NCBI RefSeq assembly: GCF_003313385.1
Contig: NZ_QMHN01000002.1
Location: 320,603 to 384,602 of the forward strand
Length of the DNA stretch: 64,000 bases
Reading direction: 5' to 3'
From: Pedobacter chitinilyticus
Lineage (GTDB): Bacteria; Bacteroidota; Bacteroidia; Sphingobacteriales; Sphingobacteriaceae
Shown: in pieces, positions 28,662 to 38,151 of the stretch
Numbering within the stretch: position 1 is the stretch's first letter
Layout: every line of letters begins with the position of its first letter
Made by a program: the position numbers and the translations under genes
The notes under the pieces: generated by a model
What the model was told of the DNA's origin: nothing
Database searches by the model: none
What the model saw: only the letters and a program-made list of their open reading frames with translations

Positions 28662-29321
28662 TTAAACGAAATGAGCAGGTAAATAACCATGCAATATCAA
28701 ATCATCTGTATGACCGATGTTGTAATTACATCCATTATGGATAAGCACTACCCTAGAGGACACCTCCAGAATTTGTTGATAATCATGATCGGTCACAATA
28801 AAGCCCTTTTCTGGCAAAAGTTCCCTAATGTGATGTTTAAGCTGTTCAGAAATTAAAGGCGCTAATTGGGAGAAAGGCTCATCCAACAAAATATATTTTG
28901 CGTCACTATAAATCATCAACAATGCTTCCGCCAATCTTCTATGTCCTCCCGATAAATCACCTATCCTCATTTTCAAATGCTCTCTAAACAAATCAATGGC
29001 AAGCAATTGCTCCCTGTACTTGTTAACATACAGATTGACTAAAAGTTCCAAACTAAGATATTGTGGCAAAAAATAACCCTGCGGCAGATAGATAATTTTA
29101 TGCGTTAAGTAACCTTTTTGCACAAGCTCACCATCAATCCTAATGAATTTATAATTAGGTTTAATGCTCCCAAAAATAATCTTTAACAAAGTTGATTTAC
29201 CACTTCCATTACGGCCAAGCACCCCTACTACTTCTCCAACGCCACATTTGAGGTATACGTTATTTATTACGCTATGCCCTCCAAAACTATGTGCTACACT
29301 ATCTACATAAAGCTCTGACAT
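28662..29321 (-). CDS. ABC transporter ATP-binding protein
   Basis: 219 residues from the ATG; an in-frame TTG three codons upstream is less likely. Walker A is GRNGSGKSTLLK, the signature is LSGGHRRLAEALL, Walker B is YILLDEPFSQL and the H-loop is VTDHDY. The signature and small size fit an ABC-2 or export-type ATPase. Its start overlaps the end of the small membrane protein upstream by 19 bases, so the two are translationally coupled. The substrate is unknown. Confidence 0.88.
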   Translation of the reverse strand: MSELYVDSVAHSFGGHSVINNVYLKCGVGEVVGVLGRNGSGKSTLLKIIFGSIKPNYKFIRIDGELVQKGYLTHKIIYLPQGYFLPQYLSLELLVNLYVNKYREQLLAIDLFREHLKMRIGDLSGGHRRLAEALLMIYSDAKYILLDEPFSQLAPLISEQLKHHIRELLPEKGFIVTDHDYQQILEVSSRVVLIHNGCNYNIGHTDDLILHGYLPAHFV

Positions 29322-29626
29322 AGCCAACAAAAAATTAATAACGAGGTAAACAGGAAAGTATCCAGCAAAAAGAAATAGCCTAAAACCTTTCTGTAGCTCA
29401 TATTCAGGTTATAATAATAGAAAATCCGATAGCTAAAGAAAAGCTTTTCTATGCCCACAGTAGTGGCATATCCCAGCAATTTAAAAGCAATAGCAAGGTT
29501 GTATAAATTAATTTTATCAAAACCTTTTAAATAAAATAAATTAAGGAAAAATAGGCTTAGACAAAAGTTGAGGACAAAGACCAGTTTGAAATGATGGACA
29601 TAAAGAATTTTCAACTTTTGATACAT
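29303..29626 (-). CDS. Small hydrophobic membrane protein coupled to ABC ATPase
   Basis: 107 residues, with about three hydrophobic segments (VFVLNFCLSLFFLNLFYL, LYNLAIAFKLLGYATTVG, LGYFFLLDTFLFTSLLIFC). It overlaps the ABC ATPase start by 19 bases. This suggests a membrane partner of that ATPase, although it is much shorter than known ABC permeases. I do not recognise the family. Coding support comes from the overlap and the membrane profile. Confidence 0.6.
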   Translation of the reverse strand: MYQKLKILYVHHFKLVFVLNFCLSLFFLNLFYLKGFDKINLYNLAIAFKLLGYATTVGIEKLFFSYRIFYYYNLNMSYRKVLGYFFLLDTFLFTSLLIFCWLCQSFM

Positions 29627-29759
29627 CTCAATTTTTTATTTTTTTCGTCATTTTGGTGTTAGGAGAATTAACAATCAACGAGGTTAAATCTAGCCCATAG
29701 GATTCTTCGCTACGCTCTGAATGACAAAACAGGATGCCATCATTCGATTTAGTAAGAAT

Positions 29760-29792
29760 AGTCTTACGAAGTTGTTAGAACTTCGTAAGACT
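29760..29792. repeat. Palindromic hairpin repeat (cttcgtaagac type)
   Basis: agtcttacgaag and cttcgtaagact are perfect 12-base arms around a 9-base loop. It lies downstream of the GH31 stop on the minus strand and could end its transcript. A related hairpin is at 48321-48353. Confidence 0.8.
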
Positions 29793-29816
29793 GAAAAGAT
29801 AGGTTTCAACTTTAAA

Positions 29817-32288
29817 TTATCCTTTAATGATCTTGATTTTCGAGAAGTTTTTATTCGATTTAAACCTCAATATTCCTCGTTCATTCACCACAAAATCGCT
29901 TACTTCTTTATCATCAACCCAAACCTTCCCTACGTTAAATGGCAGGGCAATGATGCGAAAATCATAAAGCTCGTAATTTGGCGTGTAAAGACCATCAATG
30001 GTTTGTTCGATGGTAAAACTACTGTCGTTTCCTTTGGCGCTAAACTTCTTCTCTAAATAAATATCCTGCTCATAAGCAAAAGTGTCGCCGTGATCTTCAT
30101 ACATGAACGAGTTCACTTCGTAATCTGAATAATAAACGTTCAACCAAACTTCATCTATGTTTTTTTCACCTACGTATTGCATCACAGGATACTCTGGCAT
30201 TACCGTTCCAGCCCTTACAAACAAAGGCATGGTATCTAATGGCGTATCTACCATATATTCGTTGCCACCTTCCAATAGCTCAAGGGTCCAATAGTTAAAC
30301 CATTTGCCTTTTGGCAAATAAATGCGACGTGAGGTAGCCCCTTGTTCCAACACTGGGCAAACCAAAATCTTATCGCCAAACGTAAACTCATCCTGACGGA
30401 AGTGGTTCGACAGAATATCTTGCTCCAACATGGCCAAAGGCCTCAAAATTGGAAAGCCATAGCGGTGATGCTCCCAAAATACCGAATAGATATACGGCAT
30501 CAATTTGTAGCGCAGCTCAATAAACTTACGGTTCACGCTCGTAAAAGGCTCACCAAAGCTCCAAGGCTCACGCTCGCGAGTATCCCCCGCGGAGTGGGCA
30601 CGCATAAATGGCGAAAACACACCCAATTGTATCCAACGGGTAAACAATTCACCATCAGGCTCACCACTAAATCCACCAATATCAGTACCGCAAAACGGCA
30701 CCCCCGAAATAGACATGCGTTGGCATTGAATATTAGCAATTTTAAGATGCTCCCAAGTAGCCACGTTATCTCCCGTCCATACCGAAGCATAGCGTTGCAT
30801 ACCCGAGTAACCAGCTCTGGTAATGGTAAAAGGACGCTTATTGCGTTGTAATTTTTTTAAGCCTTCATAAGTTGAACGCACCATTTGCATACCGTAAATG
30901 TTATGCGCCTTACGATGCGAGCCTCTGTAGCCATCGTAGTTATGTCTTACATCATTTGGAAAAGTGCCCGAGCCAAACACCGCTGGCTCGTTCATATCGT
31001 TCCAAAATCCAGCCACGCCCATATCCACTAACTCCTTATACAAACCTCCCCACCACTCTCTCACTTCTGGATTGGTAAAATCAGGAAATTGGCAACGACC
31101 TGGCCAAACATGGCCTTCCATAAAGTAATCATCACTTCGGCGGCAGAAATAATTCTTTTCCTTTCCTTCTTTAAACACCCAGTAATTATCGTCTACTTTA
31201 ATTCCTGGGTCAATCATTACCACCGTTTTCATGCCCACATTAGCCAAATCCTTGATCATTTTTTTAGGATCTGGAAAATATTTTTTGTTCCATGTAAAAC
31301 AGCGGTAGCCATCCATATAATCAATGTCCAAATAAATGGCATCACATGGAATTTGTTGCGACCTAAAACCATCTACAATTTCGCGCACCTTGCTTTCTGG
31401 ATAATAGCTCCAACGGCATTGATGATAACCAATTGCCCACTGAGGTGGCATCTGGTGCGTTCCCGTTAACGATTGGTAACGTTTCACCACGTCCATCATG
31501 TGCGGTCCGTGAATGTAATAGTATTGCAGCTCACCGCCATCAGCCCAAAAGCTGGTTTTGGCATTATCTTCCATTCCAAAATCGAAATACGACTTAAAGG
31601 TATTATCAAAGAAAATCCCATAAGTTTCACCTTGGTTAATACCCATGTAAAACGGAATAGTACGGTACAAAGGATCTTGGTCCCAACCGTAAGAATAAGC
31701 ATCAGTATTCCAGTTCGTAAACTTTCTGCCACGCAGGTTTAAATTACCCGACTTATCACCTAAACCAAAAAAATTCTCCTCTGGATGGCACTGCTTAGTG
31801 GCAAACACATAATAACCACCAAACTCTACGTTTTCTTCCCAGTGCATTGGCGAAGCATCGCTACTGGTTACAATTCCTGTAATGTTATCAATAAACGAAA
31901 TCAGAAAATCTGCCTTACTCACCCTACAGGTAATGGTATTCGTTTCAATCAAATAGGCATCTGGCGTATCCTGCAACCTAAAAGTGGTTACTTTTTGATC
32001 TACCTGTTCTACTGCATACGAGAAATCGGCCAGAAAAACACCATGCGGCGCCAAACGCACCCTAATCGTCTCATCGCTTACCACTCGAACCTCTACCACG
32101 GCTTCCCCATCAGAAAAATAAAACCTGTTACCTTCCTTTTTCACACTCTTTACCGAGGTAAGGTATTGTTTTACGATGGCTTTTAAATCGGTTACAGGGT
32201 TATTTAAATGCTGTACGGTTTCTTCTTCCAACTGTCTGTTATCATTGATTTCCGAAATTTCAAAGTCCTTATTTAAATCTTCTTCCAT
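29817..32288 (-). CDS. GH31-family alpha-glucosidase
   Basis: 823 residues. The N-terminal beta-domain (about 60-240) is followed by the (beta/alpha)8 barrel with the GH31 nucleophile Asp in GFWNDMNEPAVF and the acid/base Asp in SVWTGDNVATWEHL; HSAGDTRERE lies just behind. A C-terminal DUF5110-like beta-domain (VDTPLDTMPLFVRAGTVMP) completes it. No signal peptide is visible, so it probably acts in the cytoplasm on maltose, isomaltose or glycogen-derived oligosaccharides. It shares the strand and likely the pathway with GlgB. Confidence 0.94.
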   Translation of the reverse strand: MEEDLNKDFEISEINDNRQLEEETVQHLNNPVTDLKAIVKQYLTSVKSVKKEGNRFYFSDGEAVVEVRVVSDETIRVRLAPHGVFLADFSYAVEQVDQKVTTFRLQDTPDAYLIETNTITCRVSKADFLISFIDNITGIVTSSDASPMHWEENVEFGGYYVFATKQCHPEENFFGLGDKSGNLNLRGRKFTNWNTDAYSYGWDQDPLYRTIPFYMGINQGETYGIFFDNTFKSYFDFGMEDNAKTSFWADGGELQYYYIHGPHMMDVVKRYQSLTGTHQMPPQWAIGYHQCRWSYYPESKVREIVDGFRSQQIPCDAIYLDIDYMDGYRCFTWNKKYFPDPKKMIKDLANVGMKTVVMIDPGIKVDDNYWVFKEGKEKNYFCRRSDDYFMEGHVWPGRCQFPDFTNPEVREWWGGLYKELVDMGVAGFWNDMNEPAVFGSGTFPNDVRHNYDGYRGSHRKAHNIYGMQMVRSTYEGLKKLQRNKRPFTITRAGYSGMQRYASVWTGDNVATWEHLKIANIQCQRMSISGVPFCGTDIGGFSGEPDGELFTRWIQLGVFSPFMRAHSAGDTREREPWSFGEPFTSVNRKFIELRYKLMPYIYSVFWEHHRYGFPILRPLAMLEQDILSNHFRQDEFTFGDKILVCPVLEQGATSRRIYLPKGKWFNYWTLELLEGGNEYMVDTPLDTMPLFVRAGTVMPEYPVMQYVGEKNIDEVWLNVYYSDYEVNSFMYEDHGDTFAYEQDIYLEKKFSAKGNDSSFTIEQTIDGLYTPNYELYDFRIIALPFNVGKVWVDDKEVSDFVVNERGILRFKSNKNFSKIKIIKG

Positions 32289-32586
32289 ATTGTTTTGCTT
32301 GTTAAGCTTGTTCTCATTCCAAACAGCTTGTATTGCTTTAAAAAAATTGTTCTCTTGAGATGTTGATAGATATTGTAAATATATAATAATTACCTTTTAA
32401 GCCAAATAATACTGTGTTAAGTTTACACCAAGTACTCGCAAAAACAACTGATATTATTGCATAGCTAACAGGAAACGAAAGAAAAAGTTGAAGACAGCTT
32501 CATTTTATTTTTCGAAAAGCAGAGGTCAGCTACTATTTATGGAAAGTCCCGCTGTACGCTTCAATCTTTTTGCCATCGCCAATGCT

Positions 32587-32619
32587 AAACCTCGTAGGTT
32601 TTGAAAACCTACGAGGTTT
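32587..32619. repeat. Perfect 33-base palindrome
   Basis: aaacctcgtaggtttt and aaaacctacgaggttt are perfect 16-base arms around a single g. It belongs to the same general hairpin class as 29760 and 48321 but has a different arm sequence. Confidence 0.85.
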
Positions 32620-32782
32620 CTGGGGCCCATGCCACAAAAAGGATATCCGCTCCCATCGGGTTTAATTAACAATGCCTATGCAAAAAAACATCAACGCCTT
32701 AAAAAAGGCAAATTGCAAGCGCAACTTTTTTGCAGTAGCAATTACTTTACATAGCAATAGGTAATGATTTGACCACTTCTTT

Positions 32783-32790
32783 TATTTTTG
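32783..32790 (+). promoter_or_regulatory. Candidate -7 promoter element
   Basis: tatttttg fits TAnnTTTG, 18 bases before the ABC ATPase start. A tttg at 32768 is too close to be a -33 element, so the call is weak. Confidence 0.35.
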
Positions 32791-32808
32791 TAACATACAG
32801 CAAAGCTT

Positions 32809-33438
32809 ATGATTTCCATTCAATCTGTTTCTCATCAATACACTTCCGGCCACCAACTGCAATTTGCAGATTGGCAGGTGAACAATGGTGAGCAATGGCT
32901 CCTTTTAGGCCAATCGGGAAGTGGCAAAACCACCCTGCTACATATCTTAACAGGTTTACTTACTCCAACCCACGGCAAGGTAAAAATTGGCGACACCGAC
33001 CTTTACTCGCTTTCTTCTAAAAAGCTAGATGCTTTTAGAGGACAGCAAATCGGTATCGTGTTTCAAAAGCCACACCTCATTAAAAGCCTAAACATTACCG
33101 AAAACCTATTGCTGGCCCAAAGTTTTGCGGGTTTACCTAACAACAAGAAGCGAGTAGAAGAAGTGTTGGATTCTTTAAATATGTTGCCGAAGAAAAATGC
33201 CTATCCACAGGAACTAAGTCAAGGACAATTGCAACGGGTCACCATTGCTCGTGCGGTAATCAATAAACCTACGCTGCTTATTGCTGATGAGCCTACTTCT
33301 AGTTTAGACGATAAAAATGCTGAAGCGGTATTGGCTTTATTGAAGGAACAATCTACATTAAACCAAGCAACCTTGGTAGTGGCCACACACGATAAAAGAG
33401 TTAAAGATGCGTTTACCCTTACCTATACTTTATCATGA
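32809..33438 (+). CDS. ABC transporter ATPase, LolD/MacB type
   Basis: 209 residues. Walker A GQSGSGKTTLLH, signature LSQGQLQRVTIARA, Walker B LLIADEPTSSLDD and H-loop VVATHDKR. The compact form is that of the ATPase partner of FtsX-fold permeases. The ATGA overlap with the permease start marks a coupled operon. See the permease entry for a proposed metal link. Confidence 0.92.
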   Translation: MISIQSVSHQYTSGHQLQFADWQVNNGEQWLLLGQSGSGKTTLLHILTGLLTPTHGKVKIGDTDLYSLSSKKLDAFRGQQIGIVFQKPHLIKSLNITENLLLAQSFAGLPNNKKRVEEVLDSLNMLPKKNAYPQELSQGQLQRVTIARAVINKPTLLIADEPTSSLDDKNAEAVLALLKEQSTLNQATLVVATHDKRVKDAFTLTYTLS

Positions 33439-34694
33439 GCCCATTTCAAATTAGCTGGAAAAACATTTGGTCGAAGCCTTTAAATGCGGCGCTCAACATT
33501 TTACTCATCGCTTTCGGTACAGGAATTTTAACGGTGCTGTTACTGGCTTCTACCCAAATTGAAGATAAATTAGCAAAAAACTCCAAAGACATTGATTTGG
33601 TAGTTGGGGCAAAAGGCAGTCCACTACAATTGATTTTGAGCAGCATTTATTACATTGATTTTCCTACGGGTAACATTCCAATGAATGAAGCAAAAAAGCT
33701 CATGCGCAACCCTTTTGTAAAACGGGCAGTGCCTTTGGCTTTGGGCGACAATTACAATGGGGTACGCATTGTTGGTACCGATAGCAATTACATCAGCCTT
33801 TATGGCTTAAAATTACAAAATGGAAACTTTTGGAAAGCCGATTTGGAAGCCACCATTGGCGCTAACGTAGCCAAAGAGCAGAACTTAAAAGTAGGTGATA
33901 CTTTTTTTGGCGGCCATGGCTTAACCGAAATGAAAGACGAACACAAAGACCATGCTTATAAAGTGGTAGGTATTTTGGAACCACAACAAAACGTGACTGA
34001 TAATTTGATTTTAACAGCTATTGGTAGCGTTTGGAAAATGCACGAAGAAGAGGTATTTCCTCATGCTGATGATACGGAATTGATTAAAAGTCATAAAAAT
34101 GGAACTCCATATCATGGAGAAAAAACAGAAGCTGACCACAGCCATGATGAAGACCGGGAGTTTACCTCTTTGTTAATCCAATACCGCTCGCCAATGGCAG
34201 TGGCTATGTTTCCGCAAATGGTGAATCAAACCACCAATATGCAAGCTGCCAGTCCAGCGCAAGAAAGTACCAGATTGTTCTCTTTGATTGGTGTCGGGGT
34301 AGATACTTTACAATGGTTTGCCGTACTAATTATGCTCATCGCAGCCATTAGTGTATTTGTCAATTTATACAACTCATTAAAGGAAAGAAGTTATGATTTA
34401 GCTATTATGCGCACCTTGGGCGCCTCAAAAGGCAAACTTTTTTCGTTAATCATATTAGAAGGATTAATTTTGACCTTAATAGGCACGATCATTGGCATAG
34501 CATTAGGTCATGGTATTTTACAGCTGATTAGTAACTACCAAGAAAGTAGCCAAGCAAAAATGAATGGCCTGATTTTTATTAAAGAAGAATTTTATTTACT
34601 AGCGGCTGGTTTAGCCATCGGCATTGTTGCAGCGGTGATCCCTGCAGTACAGGCCTACCGCTCTAACATATCGAAAATTTTAGCAAAGAATTAA
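33435..34694 (+). CDS. ABC permease with FtsX fold and His-rich periplasmic loop
   Basis: 419 residues. An N-terminal helix (LNILLIAFGTGILTVLLL), a large extracytoplasmic domain, then three C-terminal helices (FAVLIMLIAAISVFVNLYN, LIILEGLILTLIGTIIGIA, LLAAGLAIGIVAAVIPA) fit MacB/LolC-type permeases. The outer domain contains clusters of metal-ligand residues: GGHGLTEMKDEHKDH and, further on, HGEKTEADHSHDEDRE. This is the pattern expected if the domain meets a metal ion such as zinc. The gene is 108 bases upstream of a DUF3299-like exported protein. Confidence 0.88.
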   Translation: MSPFQISWKNIWSKPLNAALNILLIAFGTGILTVLLLASTQIEDKLAKNSKDIDLVVGAKGSPLQLILSSIYYIDFPTGNIPMNEAKKLMRNPFVKRAVPLALGDNYNGVRIVGTDSNYISLYGLKLQNGNFWKADLEATIGANVAKEQNLKVGDTFFGGHGLTEMKDEHKDHAYKVVGILEPQQNVTDNLILTAIGSVWKMHEEEVFPHADDTELIKSHKNGTPYHGEKTEADHSHDEDREFTSLLIQYRSPMAVAMFPQMVNQTTNMQAASPAQESTRLFSLIGVGVDTLQWFAVLIMLIAAISVFVNLYNSLKERSYDLAIMRTLGASKGKLFSLIILEGLILTLIGTIIGIALGHGILQLISNYQESSQAKMNGLIFIKEEFYLLAAGLAIGIVAAVIPAVQAYRSNISKILAKN

Positions 34695-34705
34695 ACACAT
34701 AAAAG

Positions 34706-34734
34706 GTCGTCATTGCGAGGCACGAAGCAATCTT
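34706..34734. repeat. Dispersed intergenic repeat (cgtcattgcgagg)
   Basis: cgtcattgcgaggcacgaag followed by caatctt is a form of a dispersed intergenic hairpin known from Bacteroidota genomes. It lies between the ABC permease and the DUF3299-like gene. Confidence 0.55.
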
Positions 34735-34802
34735 ACAACATTTAAAAGTTAACCATTTAAACTCGCTTTAGAATTGGGAACTTATTAAACAAAACACACA
34801 AC

Positions 34803-35252
34803 ATGAAAAAACTAAGTTTTATATTTTTATTATTTATTGGATTTGCATTTAGCGCAAAGGCTCAACATGACCCAAGTGATCAAATTGTATCAGCCAATTG
34901 GGATGTGATTGGCGAGGTAGAATTTAAAATGGCCAAAGACGATAGCGAAATGTACGCGATCTTCAATAACGACATTAAAAAAAGAGCTGGCAAACCTTTC
35001 GAACTAGAAGGCTATATTGTTCCCATTAAAGATGGGATGAAACAAACCAAGTTCATGCTATCTACCCTACCTATTAACCAATGTTTTTATTGCGGTAAAA
35101 ATGGCGTTCCCATTATGGTGGAGGTGCAACTAACCGAACCTACTAAGTTCACTTATCAAACCATTAAAGTACGAGGCACCTTGAAACTGAGCACTGCAAA
35201 TGCACTGGATGCCTCTCCCATTTCATTAATTAACGGGAAAGTAGTAAAGTAA
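34803..35252 (+). CDS. DUF3299-like exported protein
   Basis: 149 residues with signal peptide (FIFLLFIGFAFSAKA). The core PFELEGYIVPIKDGMKQTKF, then LPINQCFYCGKNGVP with a C-x2-C pair, and IKVRGTLKLS match the DUF3299 pattern (LeG-ivPl, CxxCG). In proteobacteria, DUF3299 genes sit with an ABC ATPase and FtsX-fold permease, including the zinc-linked Zrg system of Vibrio. The same trio occurs here, so a metal-related role is inferred. Confidence 0.72.
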   Translation: MKKLSFIFLLFIGFAFSAKAQHDPSDQIVSANWDVIGEVEFKMAKDDSEMYAIFNNDIKKRAGKPFELEGYIVPIKDGMKQTKFMLSTLPINQCFYCGKNGVPIMVEVQLTEPTKFTYQTIKVRGTLKLSTANALDASPISLINGKVVK

Positions 35253-35260
35253 ACACTCCT

Positions 35261-35387
35261 TCATTTCGATCCCGAGCTTTCGGAAAAGACCGGGCAGCAG
35301 CTATGAAGCAAAATCTAGCTCCTCGTTTTATGCTTTGTTTGAAATAAAGACTAAGTCCAAAGATTTCTCCACAAGGTCGAAATGACG
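35261..35387. repeat. Intergenic inverted repeat, second copy
   Basis: tcatttcga and tcgaaatga are the outer arms. The inner parts (gatcccgagctttcgg; agatttctccacaaggtcg) resemble the repeat at 22996-23101. Confidence 0.65.
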
Positions 35388-35401
35388 ACAAGAATAAAAA
35401 G

Positions 35402-35438
35402 AAAAAGTCCCTAGGCAAAATGCCTAGGGACTTTTTTA
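35402..35438. terminator. Strong bidirectional terminator
   Basis: aaaaagtccctaggca and tgcctagggactttttt are near-perfect arms with a 3-base loop, with A- and T-runs on either side. It lies between the DUF3299-like gene and the convergent SlyD-like gene. Confidence 0.88.
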
Positions 35439-35477
35439 TTACCGTCACTCCGGAGGAATGACAAAAGAAATGATCAA

Positions 35478-35984
35478 TTAGTGACCTGAGTGACCATCAG
35501 CACCATGCGCATGTCCATGAGCCAATTCATCAGCAGTTGCTTCTCTAACCGTTAAAATTTTACCAGCGAAAATCAAGTTTTTACCAGCCATTGGGTGGTT
35601 TAAATCTACTGATACAATTTCCTCACCTACTGCAGTTACACCTGCACGGAATTGGTTTCCTTGGTTATCTTGCAAAGGAATTACATCGCCTACATTTGGC
35701 AATTCAGCACCACCTTCTTTAAACATGCCCACTGGCAAATCAACATGAGCTCCTGGATCAATCTCACCGTAACCATCAGCTGGCTCAAGCTCAAAACTAT
35801 ATTCATCACCCACAGTTAAACCTGTTAAGTGCTCTTCAAATTTCGGCAACATCATTCCCACACCGTACAAAAATACAAGTGGATTTTCTTCAGTAGCTTT
35901 TTCTACAAAAACTTGGTTACCCTCTGGAGTAGTGGTATGTAGCTCGTAAGTAAGAGAAACTACCGTGTTAGAAGTGATTTTCAT
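35478..35984 (-). CDS. FKBP-type peptidyl-prolyl isomerase, SlyD-like
   Basis: 168 residues. The FKBP core with inserted flap is seen in VSLTYELHTTTPEGNQVF, FLYGVGMMLPKFEEHLTG and LEPADGYGEIDPG, and the C-terminal half has the insert-in-flap order of SlyD. The last 14 residues (HGHAHGADGHSGH) are His-rich as in metal-binding SlyD tails. No signal peptide is visible, so it acts in the cytoplasm as a folding catalyst or chaperone. Confidence 0.9.
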   Translation of the reverse strand: MKITSNTVVSLTYELHTTTPEGNQVFVEKATEENPLVFLYGVGMMLPKFEEHLTGLTVGDEYSFELEPADGYGEIDPGAHVDLPVGMFKEGGAELPNVGDVIPLQDNQGNQFRAGVTAVGEEIVSVDLNHPMAGKNLIFAGKILTVREATADELAHGHAHGADGHSGH

Positions 35985-36038
35985 TCTTTCTATTTAATTG
36001 TTTTATGATTTAATGAGCGCTTTTTGCCGCTTCATCTT

Positions 36039-38051
36039 TTATTTTATATACTTAAGCGCCTCATCAATAGTGCCCACAGGCAGCTGACAGGTTTTGTTTC
36101 GGCAAATATAGATTTTTGTTTGCTCGCTTTGCTTATGTTTTAACAAAGGCAGTGTACTTTTTGTTCCTGCCAAAGTAATTTTATTAGGGATATACTGTAA
36201 GTTAAACTCCTCTTTCACGGATTTAAAATCGGGACCAGCAATGGCAATTTCATTAATGCCGTGCACCTCATTAAGCAATTGGATACACCAGTTAGAATAG
36301 GCAGATCCATAAGATTTAATGCGAGGCAATACTGCTTTCAACATGGCTGATGCCCTTTCTAAATAGCTTTCCTCGTCAAAGAACAACCCTAATTTTTGGA
36401 GGTTTTGCGCCATTACCGAATTGGAAGCAGGAATCACATTGTCCATCACTTCGTGCTTGCGGGCAATTAAACCCTCTCCTTGATTAGAAGTATAATAGAA
36501 CATGGCATTATTCTCATCAGCGAAATTAGTCAACACATATTCTGTAAGTTCCTTAGCTTCATTTAACCAAGCCTCGTTAAAGTCTACCTCATAAAGAGCA
36601 ATTAAAGCTTCAATTAAAAAAGCATAATCATCCAAAAACCCTTGGATGGTTGCTTTACCATTCTTATAATTGCGATACAAGCCACCATCTTCAGCCATTA
36701 AGTTATTCAAAATGAAACTGGTCGCTTTTTTTGCTTTTTCGTAATAATCATCATCGTTAAGTGCTTGCGCAGCATCCGCCAAACCTTTGATCATTTGAGC
36801 ATTCCACGCGGTTAAGCATTTATCATCCAAGCCAGGTTTAATTCTTTCGTTTCTAACGGCCAACAATTTTACTTTTGCTTGAGCGATAATGTTTTCAAAA
36901 TCAGTTTTACTTAGGCTATATTTGGCCATCAAATCTTCATCCAATACCGTTCTTCTCAAAATGTTGGTGTGTTCCTCTTCCCAATTCCCTGTATCGGTTA
37001 CATTAAAGTATTCGGCCAAAAATTGATGATGTTCCCCTACTAATTCATCGAATTCAGCTTTGCTCCACACATAAAACTTACCTTCCACACCTTCACTGTC
37101 TGCATCCAATGCCGAATAGAATAACCCATTTTCAGCAGTCATTTCTCTATCTACCCATTCAATGGTGTGTTTTACCACTTCGGCAAAAGGTTCATATTTC
37201 AAGCACTGATAAGCTTCGGCGTATAAACTCACCAATTGTGCATTGTCATAAAGCATCTTTTCAAAATGCGGCACATGCCAATGACCGTCTACCGAGTATC
37301 GGGCAAAGCCTCCACCTATTTGATCATAAATACCACCTAAGGCCATTGCGTCCAACGTGCGCATTACGGCCATCATCACCGATTGTTCATCTCTCAAAAA
37401 AGCATAACGCAATAAAAACGACCAGTTATTGGGTAATGGAAATTTAGGTGCCCTATTATAACCACCCTCCGAAATGTCGAAATTTCTTTTCCAAGGCTCT
37501 ACAATTTCGATCAGTTGCTCCTCTTTAAAAGTAAGCGCTTCGTTCCGATCTTCAATCAACTCTGCTTGCTGCAAACCTTCGGTCAATCGCTCCGCGTACT
37601 TTACCGCCTTTTCAGGTTCGGCTTTCCACAAATTGGCGAGGTTAAGCAGGATATTGATCCAATCCGCTTTGCGAAAATAAGTCCCTCCATAAATAGGTCG
37701 CTGATCTGGCAAACAAATGGCATTTAAGGGCCAACCGCCATTACCGTTCATCAATTGTACCGCCAACATATATATTTGGTCGATATCAGGTCGTTCCTCC
37801 CTATCTACCTTAATGCAAACGAAATGTTTATTCATCACTTCGGCCACTTCATGATTTTCGAAACTTTCACGTTCCATTACATGGCACCAATGACAGGCCG
37901 AATATCCCACACTCACAATAATGAGCTTATTTTCGGCCTTTGCTTTTTTAAGAGAGGTTTCATTCCACTCGTACCACTCTACTGGATTATGTGCATGTTG
38001 CAACAAATAGGGTGATGACGCATGGATGAGAGAATTGGTTTCTTGAATCAT
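36039..38051 (-). CDS. DUF255/YyaL-like thioredoxin-domain protein
   Basis: 670 residues. The N-terminal thioredoxin-like domain has [16 protein letters not shown] with CHWC, then [14 protein letters not shown]. The remainder is an (alpha/alpha)6-like helical barrel with [27 protein letters not shown] across about 245-275. This is the conserved YyaL/spermatogenesis-associated-20 family, whose precise biochemical role is not settled. No signal peptide. It stands 55 bases from the SlyD-like gene on the same strand. Confidence 0.92.
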   Translation of the reverse strand: MIQETNSLIHASSPYLLQHAHNPVEWYEWNETSLKKAKAENKLIIVSVGYSACHWCHVMERESFENHEVAEVMNKHFVCIKVDREERPDIDQIYMLAVQLMNGNGGWPLNAICLPDQRPIYGGTYFRKADWINILLNLANLWKAEPEKAVKYAERLTEGLQQAELIEDRNEALTFKEEQLIEIVEPWKRNFDISEGGYNRAPKFPLPNNWSFLLRYAFLRDEQSVMMAVMRTLDAMALGGIYDQIGGGFARYSVDGHWHVPHFEKMLYDNAQLVSLYAEAYQCLKYEPFAEVVKHTIEWVDREMTAENGLFYSALDADSEGVEGKFYVWSKAEFDELVGEHHQFLAEYFNVTDTGNWEEEHTNILRRTVLDEDLMAKYSLSKTDFENIIAQAKVKLLAVRNERIKPGLDDKCLTAWNAQMIKGLADAAQALNDDDYYEKAKKATSFILNNLMAEDGGLYRNYKNGKATIQGFLDDYAFLIEALIALYEVDFNEAWLNEAKELTEYVLTNFADENNAMFYYTSNQGEGLIARKHEVMDNVIPASNSVMAQNLQKLGLFFDEESYLERASAMLKAVLPRIKSYGSAYSNWCIQLLNEVHGINEIAIAGPDFKSVKEEFNLQYIPNKITLAGTKSTLPLLKHKQSEQTKIYICRNKTCQLPVGTIDEALKYIK

Positions 38052-38151
38052 GAATTTGAGTAATAAACATTGTGTACAGAGACAAGTGTAAAACTATAAA
38101 TTATATATTTAACCTATTGCGATTAGTTATTGTTTTTATACTTTTAAGCAA

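Larger units (their letters stand above)
32289..32808. other. Intergenic region with palindromes between divergent genes
   Basis: 520 bases with no credible gene. It contains the palindrome at 32587-32619, a gccttaaaaaaggc hairpin near 32695, and a candidate promoter element at 32783. It carries the promoters of the divergent GH31 and ABC genes. Confidence 0.65.

Noticed and set aside
30342..32186. Several plus-strand ORFs opposite the GH31 gene
   Set aside because: They are antisense shadows of a well-supported gene and show no family features.
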